From: Phycisphaerales bacterium | Lineage (GTDB): Bacteria > Planctomycetota > Phycisphaerae > Phycisphaerales > UBA1924 | Assembly: GCA_022072615.1 (NCBI GenBank) | Contig: JAJVHS010000051.1 | Location: forward strand, 1-64,000 | Direction: 5' to 3' | Length of the DNA: 64,000 nucleotides | Program-made: the position numbers and the translations under genes | Notes under the pieces: generated by a model | What the model was told of the DNA's origin: nothing | Database searches by the model: none | Seen by the model: the letters and a program-made list of their open reading frames with translations, nothing else | Part shown: piece by piece, positions 18,277 to 26,506 of the stretch | Numbering within the stretch: position 1 is the first letter of the stretch | Layout: the number at the start of each line of letters is the position of its first letter

Positions 18277-19455
18277 GTGGAACAGACCCGCATCAGCGCC
18301 GCGGAAGTCGTGCTCTCGCCGGGCGAGCGCGTGCTGTTCTCCGTGCGGCCGAGCCCGTGGATGATCGTGCTGCGGCACCTTGGCTGGCACGCGGCCATGG
18401 CGGGCGTGCTGGTGCTGGCGTGGATCGCGAGCAGGACGTTTCTGGCGGACCTGTGGGGGCTGGTGCTGGGCCTGTGGGTGGTGGCGGTGGGCGCTCGTTT
18501 GCTGTGGGACGTGCTGGACTGGTTCTTCCGCTGCTACACGCTGACGGACCGGCGGGTGATCAACTCGAGCGGGGTGCTCCAGCGCCGGGTGTCGGATCTG
18601 CCGCTGGAACGGGTGCAGTACCTGGAAGCGACGCGGCTGGTGCGCCAGCGGATCGTGGGCGTGGGGACGATCGCGGCCGGGACGTCGGGGCTGGTGGTGC
18701 CGGAAGTGATCTGGGCGTACGTGGCGAGGTGGGAATCGGTGGTGGCGGAGGTCCGGCGCGAGATGGAGCGGCGGCTTCCGGCGGCGATCCGCGGAGCGGG
18801 CGGCGATCGCGCTGGGAGTGGGATTGGGGGCGGGGATGTGATCGTTGTGGGGCTGGCGGGCGGGATCGGGTCGGGAAAGAGCACGGTGGGGCGGATGCTC
18901 GGCGAGCGCGGGTGCGTGGTGCTCGACAGCGACGCGGCGGCGAAGGAGATCCTGCGGCGCGCGGAGGTGCGCGAGGAGCTTGTGCGGTGGTGGGGGCGGG
19001 GGATTCTGGGCCCGGACGGGAACGTGGACCGGCGGAGCGTGGCGGAGATCGTCTTCCTGGACGGTGAGCAGCGTCGGCGGCTGGAAGGCCTCGTGCACCC
19101 GCTGATCAAGCAACAGCGGGACGCGGTGATCGAGCGTGTGCGCGGCGAGGGCGGCGGGATCGTGGTGGTGGATGCGCCGCTGCTGTTCGAGGCCGGCGTC
19201 GACAAGGAATGCGACGCGGTGGTGTGGGTGGAGGCGTCGGGCGCGGTGCGGCTGGGCCGCGTCCGCGAGCGCGGGTGGGATGAGGCGGAGCTTGCCCGGC
19301 GGGAATCGGCGCAGTGGCCGGTCGAGGAGAAGCGGGCCCGGGCGACGTTGGTCGTGCAGAACGACGGCGGGCTTGCCGAGCTGGAGCGAGCGGTGGACGG
19401 GCTGATGGAGCGGCTGCGGGGTGTGAAGCGGGTGCGCGGGTGGGGCGGGGGGTGA
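18277..19455 (+). CDS. coaE: Fusion: N-terminal bacterial PH (YdbS/bPH2-like) membrane domain plus C-terminal dephospho-CoA kinase
   Basis: Residues about 1-175: two hydrophobic segments then CYTLTDRRVINSSGVLQRRVSDLPLERVQYLEATR; from about 188: VIVVGLAGGIGSGKSTVGRMLGERGCVVLDSDAAAKEIL ... VVDAPLLFEAGVDKECD. Continuous frame with Gly-rich linker. Confidence 0.88.
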   Translation: MEQTRISAAEVVLSPGERVLFSVRPSPWMIVLRHLGWHAAMAGVLVLAWIASRTFLADLWGLVLGLWVVAVGARLLWDVLDWFFRCYTLTDRRVINSSGVLQRRVSDLPLERVQYLEATRLVRQRIVGVGTIAAGTSGLVVPEVIWAYVARWESVVAEVRREMERRLPAAIRGAGGDRAGSGIGGGDVIVVGLAGGIGSGKSTVGRMLGERGCVVLDSDAAAKEILRRAEVREELVRWWGRGILGPDGNVDRRSVAEIVFLDGEQRRRLEGLVHPLIKQQRDAVIERVRGEGGGIVVVDAPLLFEAGVDKECDAVVWVEASGAVRLGRVRERGWDEAELARRESAQWPVEEKRARATLVVQNDGGLAELERAVDGLMERLRGVKRVRGWGGG

Positions 19456-19573
19456 GTCGACTGGCGGCGGGTTGAGCGTGCATTTGGAACTCGACAGGGG
19501 CGCGGGTGCTCTGAACTGATGGACGATGCGCGGCGATGGCGGCGGTTCGTTCGGGACTTTTCAGGAGCATCCG

Positions 19574-20206
19574 ATGGCGACTGGTTTATCTTCAGCACAG
19601 ACGCTCGGCGGTTCGGGGGCTGGTTCTGGCGCGACCGTCAGCATCCCGGCGGCGGGCGAGGTTTCACCGCAGCAGGTGAGCCAGTGGCTCAAGTCGGGGC
19701 AGGCGGTGCTGGTCGATGTGCGCGAGGTTGACGAGCATGCTCGGGAGCGCATCGAGGGCGCGCGGCTGGTACCGCTGTCGCAGTTTGATCTTGGGCTGGT
19801 GGAGTCGATGGTGCCCGCGAACGGGCGGCTGGTGCTGCACTGCAAGGGCGGGAAGCGTTCGGCGGACGCGGCTCGGCTGGCGGCGAGCCTTGCGGGGCGC
19901 GGCGTGACCGTGCTGAGCATGACGGGTGGGATCGAGCACTGGAAGAAGCAGGGCCTTGCGGTGACGGTGGACCGTCGCGTGAGCGGCGTGAGCGTGATGC
20001 GGCAGGTGCAGCTTGTGATCGGGTTCTTTGTGGTCGGGGGCTGCGCGCTGGCGTACCTGGTGCACCCGTGGTTCGTGGGAGTGCCGGCGTTCTTCGGGGC
20101 GGGTCTGCTTTTCGCGGGCGCTACGGGGACGTGCGGGCTGGCGACGGTGCTGGGCAAGATGCCGTGGAACCGGGCCGGGGGCTGCGGGCCGGGGTGTGGC
20201 GGGTAG
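19574..20206 (+). CDS. Rhodanese-like domain protein with C-terminal DUF2892-like membrane segment
   Basis: VLVDVREVDEHARERIEGARLVPLSQFD, LHCKGGKRSADAARLAASL; C-terminal two hydrophobic helices, GFFVVGGCALAYLVHPWFVGVPAFFGAGLLFAGATGTCGLATVLGKMPWN. Confidence 0.85.
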   Translation: MATGLSSAQTLGGSGAGSGATVSIPAAGEVSPQQVSQWLKSGQAVLVDVREVDEHARERIEGARLVPLSQFDLGLVESMVPANGRLVLHCKGGKRSADAARLAASLAGRGVTVLSMTGGIEHWKKQGLAVTVDRRVSGVSVMRQVQLVIGFFVVGGCALAYLVHPWFVGVPAFFGAGLLFAGATGTCGLATVLGKMPWNRAGGCGPGCGG

Positions 20207-20211
20207 GAAAA

Positions 20212-20246
20212 GTTCAAAGTTCAAAGTTGAAAGTTCAAAGTTGAAA
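20212..20246. repeat. Tandem heptamer array GTTCAAA/GTTGAAA, 5 units
   Basis: GTTCAAA GTTCAAA GTTGAAA GTTCAAA GTTGAAA read directly. Confidence 0.92.
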
Positions 20247-20290
20247 ACGTGCCGGGGGGTGAGCAACCGGGGTCAGGCAGGAGCAAGGTC

Positions 20291-20662
20291 ATGCGTCACG
20301 ATGCGGCGAAGTTCTACGAGACGTGGCCGGGCGCGATGGGGCTGGCGAAGGCCAAGGGCCCGGAGATCGGCAAGGCGTTCGGCCCGTTCTTTCAGGGATT
20401 GATGAAGGACGGCGGGGAGGGGGGGCTCTCGGCCAGGCACAAGGAGCTGATCGCGATGGCGATCGGGGTGGCGGTGCGGTGCGACGCGTGCATCTTCACG
20501 CACGTCGAGAAGTGCCTGAAGGCGGGGGCGACGCCGAAGGAGATCATGGACGCGGCGGGGGTGGCGGTGATGATGGGCGGCGGGCCGGTGTATACCTATA
20601 CATCTGTGGTCGCGGCGGCGCTCGAGCACTTCGAGAAGGCCGGTGTTCCCGCGGCGGTCTGA
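20291..20662 (+). CDS. Carboxymuconolactone decarboxylase / AhpD-like family protein
   Basis: HKELIAMAIGVAVRCDACIFTHVEKCLKAGATPKEIMDAAGVAVMMGGGP (CxxC...H AhpD-type motif). Confidence 0.88.
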   Translation: MRHDAAKFYETWPGAMGLAKAKGPEIGKAFGPFFQGLMKDGGEGGLSARHKELIAMAIGVAVRCDACIFTHVEKCLKAGATPKEIMDAAGVAVMMGGGPVYTYTSVVAAALEHFEKAGVPAAV

Positions 20663-20698
20663 CCTTCACGGCCCGGTGTGCGGGCGGAGGAGCGAGCG

Positions 20699-22198
20699 AT
20701 GATGGCGCGCGGGTACGGCTTGATGGCGGGGATGCTGGTTGTCGCGGGCGCGGCGGTTCTTGCGGGCATGGGTGCGGGGAACGCGGCGGCGGTGCGGCCC
20801 GGGCAGCCGGCGTCCGTCGGGCAGGACCGCGAGATCTGGCGCGAGCTTCTGCGCGAGCACGAGAAGATCGTGCGCGTGGTCCGATTCTCCGCCAAAGGCG
20901 TTGACGCGCGGACGGAATCGGGCGACCCCGCGGTGGCGGGGAAGATCATCGAGCACGCCAGGGCGATGCAGGCGAGGCTGAAGTCCGGCCAGCGGGTCCG
21001 CGTGTGGGACCCGGTGTTCGCCGAACTGTTTGACCGCGGCGAGGCGGTCGTGATCGAGATCGAGCCGACCGACCGGGGCGTGAGGATCGTCGAGACCAGC
21101 GAGGACCCTGCGGTGGTGCGGCTGCTGCACGCGCACGCGATGGGCGTGAGCGAGTTCGTGCGTCACGGGTTCGACGCGGCGCCGAAGAGGACCGAGGCGC
21201 TGCGCGAGGGCGACCCGGAGCCGCCGTCGGAAGTGGCGATCGGCGGCGTCGGGCACCGCGTGCTGCTCGAGCAGCCGACGGCCGAGCAGGTCGCGCTGCT
21301 CAAGCGGCTGGGCGCGGGCGTGCTGGTGAACTTCCGCAAGAGCGACGAGCACCCCGCGTACGACGAGAAGGCGGCGGCGGGGGCGAACGATCTTGACTAC
21401 TGCGCCCTGCCGTACGCGGGCGGCGTGGAGCTCGACGACCTGATCATCACGGACGGGCGGGCCGCGCTGACGGCGGGGGACGCGTCGTCGAAGGTTGTCG
21501 TGCTGCACTGCCGGACGGGGAATCGCGTCGGCCCCGTGTGGGCGGCGTACCGCGTGCTGGACAAGGGGGTTCCCGCGTCGCGGGCGTTTGCCGAGGCGAG
21601 GGCGATGCAGATGGTCGACCCGCTGATCGAGAGCGTGGCGCGGGACTACATCCGTCGGAACGGCGCGGGGGGCGATGCGACCGGCGGGTGGCGGCCGGTG
21701 GCGGTTGAGGAGCTGCCCGAGTCGGTGAAGCCCGTGTACAAGACGGCGGTGGAGGCCAGGGACGCCATGTACAGGCGGGTGCTCTCGACGCTCATGGAGG
21801 CGATGACGGGCCAGGCCAGCGAGCCGGGATCGGCGATCAAGGTGTGCAGCGAGAAGGCCCCGCAGATCGCAAGGGCGGTTGCTCGGGAGCGCGGCCTGAT
21901 GATCGGGAGAACGAGCTACAAGCTCCGCAACAAGAGCAACGGCGCGCCGACGTGGGCGCGGGGCGCGCTCGAGCAGCGGCCGGCGTCGCCGCTGGCGTTC
22001 GTGAACGAAGACGGATCGGTCGGGGTGACGCTGCCGATCAAGCTGTCGGGCATGTGCCTGATGTGCCACGGGGACCCGGCGGACATGGACCCGGCGATCA
22101 AGACGGCGCTGGCGGCCAAGTATCCCGACGACCAGGCCACAGGGTTTGCTGAGGGCGATCTTCGCGGCTGGTTCTGGGTGGAAGTGCCGGCGAAGTGA
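20699..22198 (+). CDS. Secreted multidomain protein: His-containing helical region, DUF442/rhodanese-like phosphatase/sulfurtransferase domain, C-terminal Tll0287/DUF3365-like c-type heme domain
   Basis: N-terminal signal-like segment; REHEKIVRVV...LLHAHAMGVSEFVRHG; VVVLHCRTGNRVGPVWAAYRV; KVCSEKAPQIARAVARERGLMIGRTSYKLRNKSNGAPTWA...SGMCLMCHGDP (CxxCH). Confidence 0.75.
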   Translation: MMARGYGLMAGMLVVAGAAVLAGMGAGNAAAVRPGQPASVGQDREIWRELLREHEKIVRVVRFSAKGVDARTESGDPAVAGKIIEHARAMQARLKSGQRVRVWDPVFAELFDRGEAVVIEIEPTDRGVRIVETSEDPAVVRLLHAHAMGVSEFVRHGFDAAPKRTEALREGDPEPPSEVAIGGVGHRVLLEQPTAEQVALLKRLGAGVLVNFRKSDEHPAYDEKAAAGANDLDYCALPYAGGVELDDLIITDGRAALTAGDASSKVVVLHCRTGNRVGPVWAAYRVLDKGVPASRAFAEARAMQMVDPLIESVARDYIRRNGAGGDATGGWRPVAVEELPESVKPVYKTAVEARDAMYRRVLSTLMEAMTGQASEPGSAIKVCSEKAPQIARAVARERGLMIGRTSYKLRNKSNGAPTWARGALEQRPASPLAFVNEDGSVGVTLPIKLSGMCLMCHGDPADMDPAIKTALAAKYPDDQATGFAEGDLRGWFWVEVPAK

Positions 22199-22207
22199 TG
22201 GCTTTGA

Positions 22208-23116
22208 TCAGCGCCGGGACTTCGATGACGCGACGGGCTTTCGGCCGCGGCGGGCGCGGACGGCGCTTGAGCGCTCGGCCTCCTGGCGCTGGTGGATCGC
22301 CTTGAGCACGGCGGCTCGGAGCGCGGGGGGGAAATCACCGGCATCGAGTCGCGAGCATGCGTCCTGGACGAGGTCCAGTTCGCGGAAGACGGCTCGGCAG
22401 CGGGCGCAGATTTCCGCCTGGGGGATCTGGAAGCGAGCGGCGGGCCCGGCCTGGTCGAGGGCTTCGAGCTTGGTCTTGAGGAGGTCGATGCAGACCTGTT
22501 TCTCGTAGATGGGCTGGGGCGCGGTGACGGTGTCGCTGCGTCCGAGCATGTCCTTGCGCAGCGCGAGGCGGGCGCGGTGGACGCGGGTCTTGACGGTGTT
22601 CTGCGCGAGTCCCAGGGCGGAGGCGACGTCGGCGACGGGCAGCTCGAGCACTTCCTTGAGCACGAGGGGGAGGCGGAGGTGCTCGGGGAGCCGGGCGATG
22701 GCGTGCTGGACGCGGTCGATGGCCTCGTTGCGTTCGGCGGCGCTGGGGTCGTGGTCCGCCGCGGCCATGCGGGTCACGGTGGTTTCTCGCCAGGGCGAGA
22801 CATCGCCGAGCGAGACGGTTGCACGGGCGCGGGCTCGGCGGCTGCGGGCCCGGCACGCCCGGGCCGCGATGGTGTAAAGCCACGTGCCCGGGTCGGACTC
22901 GCCGCGGAACGTATGCCACTTGCGGAAGGCCTGGAGGAAGACGTCCTGGACCAGGTCGTCGGCGTCGGACCGCCGGCTGCACAGCTTGCGGGCCAGTCCG
23001 TGCAGCCGGGGGCCGTAGAGATCGACCAGTCGGGCGACCGCGTCGGTTGCTTCCGAGCCCGCGGAGGGCGCGCGGGCGGTCGACGACCTTCCGGCGGTGT
23101 TGGACGGCTTGACCAT
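22208..23116 (-). CDS. RNA polymerase sigma-70 (ECF-type) factor with C-terminal Cys-containing tail
   Basis: ARLVDLYGPRLHGLARKLCSRRSDADDLVQDVFLQAFRKWHTF; LPLVLKEVLELPVADVASALGLAQNTVKTRVHRARLALRK; tail CARCRAVFRELDLVQDAC. Start at 23116 preferred over 23155. Confidence 0.87.
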   Translation of the reverse strand: MVKPSNTAGRSSTARAPSAGSEATDAVARLVDLYGPRLHGLARKLCSRRSDADDLVQDVFLQAFRKWHTFRGESDPGTWLYTIAARACRARSRRARARATVSLGDVSPWRETTVTRMAAADHDPSAAERNEAIDRVQHAIARLPEHLRLPLVLKEVLELPVADVASALGLAQNTVKTRVHRARLALRKDMLGRSDTVTAPQPIYEKQVCIDLLKTKLEALDQAGPAARFQIPQAEICARCRAVFRELDLVQDACSRLDAGDFPPALRAAVLKAIHQRQEAERSSAVRARRGRKPVASSKSRR

Positions 23117-23148
23117 GCGGCCGATGGTACCGGCGGGCGGCGGTCGAC

Positions 23149-23176
23149 TTGACATATGCCAATACTGGAATATGAT
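23149..23176 (+). promoter_or_regulatory. Predicted promoter of the arsR-like gene: -35 TTGACA (23149-23154), 16-bp spacer, -10 TATGAT (23171-23176)
   Basis: Consensus-like hexamers; ATG at 23182 is only 5 nt after the -10 box; overlaps a 22-bp imperfect palindrome (23153-23174). Confidence 0.65.
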
Positions 23177-23181
23177 ACGTC

Positions 23182-23526
23182 ATGGCACGAGCGCCGACGA
23201 CCCTTGACACCTTCGCGGCGATCGCCGAGCCCAAGCGCCGCCAGGTCCTGGACGTGATGGCGGTGGGGGGCGGCGAGCTGGCGGTGAACGCGCTGGTGCA
23301 GTCGCTGGGCTGGCCGCAGCCGCAGGTCTCCAAGCACCTGGCGGTGCTGCGGGAGGTGGGGCTGGTGAGCGTGCGGAGGAAGGGGCGCGAGCGGATGTAC
23401 CGCGTGAACGGGGACCAGCTCAAGCCGGTGTACGAGTGGGCGAAGTCCTACGAGCGTTTCTGGCAGCACCAGCTCGAGCGGATCAAGGGTCGCGCGGAGG
23501 AGCACGCTCGGCGGTCGGCGAAGTAG
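23182..23526 (+). CDS. ArsR-family winged-helix transcriptional regulator
   Basis: IAEPKRRQVLDVMAVGGGELAVNALVQSLGWPQPQVSKHLAVLREVGLVSVRRKGRERMYRVN. Confidence 0.9.
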   Translation: MARAPTTLDTFAAIAEPKRRQVLDVMAVGGGELAVNALVQSLGWPQPQVSKHLAVLREVGLVSVRRKGRERMYRVNGDQLKPVYEWAKSYERFWQHQLERIKGRAEEHARRSAK

Positions 23527-23628
23527 CGGGCCGTGGAAGGACGGGAGCGAGAGCCGCGTCGCGCCACGGCGTAGCGCGCCGCGAGCGGAACAGAACCAGC
23601 CCGGGGGCGGGCACAAGAAGGAGACCGC

Positions 23629-24078
23629 ATGTTGACGATCGAAGAATCGTTGCAGACGCTGCACATCCAGAGGTCGATCCAGATCGCGGCGCCGGCGGCG
23701 GTGGCGGTCGAGGCGCTGCTGGAGGAACTCGGACCGGGGAGCCAGATGCCCGACGGCACGCCGTTCCCGATGAAGATCGAGCCGTGGCCGGGCGGTCGCT
23801 GGTACCGGGATCTTGGCAACGGCACGGGGCACCTGTGGGGGCACGTGCAGGTGATCAAGCCGCCCGCGCTGCTGGAGCTGTGCGGGCCGATGCCGATGTC
23901 GTATCCGGCTGTGAACCACGTGCAGTACAGGCTGAAGGAGGAGGGCGGCCGGACCGTGCTGTCGCTGGTGCACCGGGCGATGGGCCTGATCCCCAAGGAG
24001 CACCGCGACGGGATGCCCGAGGGGTGGGAGCACGGGCTCACGCGGGTCAAGGAACTGGCGGAGCGCAAGCGGCGGTAG
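23629..24078 (+). CDS. SRPBCC (AHSA1-like) domain protein
   Basis: IQRSIQIAAPAAVAVEALLEELG..., EPWPGGRWYRDLGNGTGHLWGHVQVIKPPALLELCGPMPMSYPAVNHVQYRLKEEGGRTVLSLVHRAMG; paired with the upstream ArsR gene. Confidence 0.82.
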   Translation: MLTIEESLQTLHIQRSIQIAAPAAVAVEALLEELGPGSQMPDGTPFPMKIEPWPGGRWYRDLGNGTGHLWGHVQVIKPPALLELCGPMPMSYPAVNHVQYRLKEEGGRTVLSLVHRAMGLIPKEHRDGMPEGWEHGLTRVKELAERKRR

Positions 24079-24260
24079 GCTCGGCCCGGCGCGCGGGTTC
24101 AGGGCGGTCTGATTGATCCGGGTGCCGGGCGGATGCTCGGCGCCCGGTTTCCACGCGGCGCCGGTGACGAGTGTGGGGCGGGCGATGAGACTACGCTCGT
24201 GTCTGGTTTCGCCCCGCGGGAGCAGTCGCGGCGGCGGACGCGGCCATGGAGCAGGAAATG

Positions 24261-24461
24261 ATGAATCGACGGGGCTGGGTGATTGCGGTGTGCGTCGCGT
24301 GCGCGGCGGGCGGGTTGTCTGGCTGCAGCAGTTCGTCGAACGTCGAGGCTCGGACGACGACGGTCGGGCAGGAGCTGCAGGACCTCGAGGATGCTCGGAA
24401 CAAGGGCCTGCTGACCGAGGACGAGTACGCGAAGAAGCGTCGCGAGATCATGGACAAGTGA
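24261..24461 (+). CDS. Small SHOCT-like lipoprotein
   Basis: Lipobox GGLSGC; C-terminal LQDLEDARNKGLLTEDEYAKKRREIMDK. Confidence 0.75.
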   Translation: MNRRGWVIAVCVACAAGGLSGCSSSSNVEARTTTVGQELQDLEDARNKGLLTEDEYAKKRREIMDK

Positions 24462-24483
24462 ACCTGCTGCGGAGGATCGATCG

Positions 24484-24879
24484 ATGCTGAGAACGGCGAG
24501 TGTTGCGGTGGCGGCGTGCGTGGTTCTGGCGGCGGGGGGATTGTGCGGGTGCGCGTCGAAGCCGGCCGCGGAAGTTTCGAAAGGGCAGATGGCGGAGATC
24601 CGCCAGGTGCACGGGCAGCTTCAGCCGGGCGCGCCCCGGCAGCAGGTGCTCGATTCGTTCAAGGCCGGGAACAAGGTGAAGCTGGGGACGTCGTCGGTGG
24701 GCGGGATCGACGTGGAGGAGTGGAAGGTCGAGGCCTACTACGACGAGAAGGAGCGCAAGAACCTGTTCGTGACGTTCCTGTACTTCGTGAACGGCAAGCT
24801 GGCGGACAGCAGCGACGCGCGGATCGACTTCCGGTCGAACCCCGAGCTGGTGGATCGCTGGGGCGGCGCGACCAAGTAA
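24484..24879 (+). CDS. Hypothetical lipoprotein (131 aa)
   Basis: Signal peptide with lipobox GGLCGC; coding-like composition. Confidence 0.65.
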   Translation: MLRTASVAVAACVVLAAGGLCGCASKPAAEVSKGQMAEIRQVHGQLQPGAPRQQVLDSFKAGNKVKLGTSSVGGIDVEEWKVEAYYDEKERKNLFVTFLYFVNGKLADSSDARIDFRSNPELVDRWGGATK

Positions 24880-24904
24880 TCCGGCGCGGTCGAGGGCGCG
24901 TGCG

Positions 24905-26074
24905 TCAGGACCTGACCCATGACCGGGTTGTGCCCGGGTACACGCCCAGGTGCTTCCAGTACCGCCCGGGCGGCTGGATGACCGGCTCGAATCGCTTCCA
25001 CATGGCGCTGCGTGGGTGGAGGAAGACCATGTCGCGCTCGTGGCGGATCCACTCGCGGGGGAGCGGGTGCAGCCAGAGGCGGTGGCGTGAGCGGAAGCCG
25101 CCGCGGTCCATCGCGTAGGCGCGGTAGCCGATCTCGGTGAGCATGTCCCACATCAGCTCGGGGGGCGTGGCGTTGATGTCGAGGAGCTCGGCGTTGGATT
25201 CGGCGACGATGGCGGGCGTGCGCTTCTCGATGAGGCGCGACATGCCGGCGATGGCCCGGACTTCGAAGCCTTCGACGTCGAGCTTGACGAGCAGGGGCCT
25301 GGGGTCGTCGGGGTCGATGACGTCGTCGCCGCGCACGATGGGGACGACGCCGCCGGAGGACGCCACGCCCTGGTAGCGGTCGGGCAGGGGGCTGAAGGTG
25401 GCCGCGGCGAGGTTGCCGTGGCCGGGCAGGCGGATCTCCATCTCCGAGGGCGCGTCGCTGAGGCCCATGCGATGGATGCGGACCTGGTCGAGGCCGTTGG
25501 TCTCGACGTGGAACTTCAGTTCCTCGAAGATCGGAGGGAAGGGCTCGAAGGACTGCACCAGGCCGCGGCTGCCGACGATGCCCGCGGCGAACATGGTGAC
25601 CAGGCCGATGTTGGCGCCGCCGTCGACGAAGCAGTCTCCCTCGCGGAGGGCCTGCTTGACGACGGAGAGGATCTCGAGCTCGTGGTAGCTTCCGAAGTAG
25701 TACCAGATGCGGTGGTAGAAGTCGCGCGGGTTGAGGCGCACGCGGTGGCCGTGGAAGCGGTCGTGGATCTCGACGATGGGGGCGTCGCTCCAGAACGCGA
25801 CGTCCTCGAGGCGCCCGCGGGAGGTTACGTAGGTGCCGAAGCGCGGCAGCTCGTGCCGGGCGTACCAGCGCAGGAGCGAATCGCCGAGGCGCTGCGAGGT
25901 CTTCAGCTTGGTCTTCTGCCAGGCGCGGAACGCGGTGGTGACGCTTGAGTCGAGCCGGCGGTCGGGACGGCCGCGCGAGAGCGGGGCCTCCGGCGACGGG
26001 GGCAACGGCGTGCCGGCCGGGTGCGATGTGCCCGGCGGCTGGGCCTGGGGGTGTGGTGCGGTCGTCGTCAACAT
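24905..26074 (-). CDS. FkbM-family methyltransferase
   Basis: CFVDGGANIGLVTMFAAGIVGSRGLVQSFEPFPPIFEELKFHVETNGL ... LLVKLDVEGFEVRAIAGMSRLI. Confidence 0.87.
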   Translation of the reverse strand: MLTTTAPHPQAQPPGTSHPAGTPLPPSPEAPLSRGRPDRRLDSSVTTAFRAWQKTKLKTSQRLGDSLLRWYARHELPRFGTYVTSRGRLEDVAFWSDAPIVEIHDRFHGHRVRLNPRDFYHRIWYYFGSYHELEILSVVKQALREGDCFVDGGANIGLVTMFAAGIVGSRGLVQSFEPFPPIFEELKFHVETNGLDQVRIHRMGLSDAPSEMEIRLPGHGNLAAATFSPLPDRYQGVASSGGVVPIVRGDDVIDPDDPRPLLVKLDVEGFEVRAIAGMSRLIEKRTPAIVAESNAELLDINATPPELMWDMLTEIGYRAYAMDRGGFRSRHRLWLHPLPREWIRHERDMVFLHPRSAMWKRFEPVIQPPGRYWKHLGVYPGTTRSWVRS

Positions 26075-26128
26075 CGGCTCCGAAAGGGGGAAGGCGATTC
26101 TAGGGGCGAGTGCTGGTAGACTGGGTGG

Positions 26129-26506
26129 GTGAGCATCGAACGCTTCCGGGTGGCCGGGTCCATTCCAGCGGTTGGGCGCTTACGGGCGTGGATGCTGCTC
26201 TATCTGCTGGGCCCGGCGGCGTGCGTCGTGGTGATGGTGTCACCGTCGCGGTTTTCGGGACCGGCGCTGTGGGGGCTGGTGATTCCGCTGGTCGCGTTTG
26301 GGCCGACCATCTTCGCGAGCCTGGCGATCGGGTACGGCCTGTCGCGCATCCGGCGCGTGCACCGGGCGACCGGTGGCTGCTGCTGCACGTCGTGCCTGCA
26401 TGACTTGCGCGGGCTTGCCGAGACGGGCGTGTGCCCGGAGTGCGGGCACGCGTACTCGTTCGAGGCGGATCAGCGGGCGTGGGGTCGGGCCGGGTTCACG
26501 GTGTGA
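26129..26506 (+). CDS. Small membrane protein with C-terminal zinc-ribbon-like motif
   Basis: Two hydrophobic segments; CCCTSCLHDLRGLAETGVCPECGHAY (CxxC...CxxC); GTG start. Confidence 0.65.
   Translation: MSIERFRVAGSIPAVGRLRAWMLLYLLGPAACVVVMVSPSRFSGPALWGLVIPLVAFGPTIFASLAIGYGLSRIRRVHRATGGCCCTSCLHDLRGLAETGVCPECGHAYSFEADQRAWGRAGFTV

Noticed and set aside
17575-19113. 512-aa - strand ORF across hpt and coaE
   Set aside because: Antisense of strongly supported genes; runs through the octamer repeat
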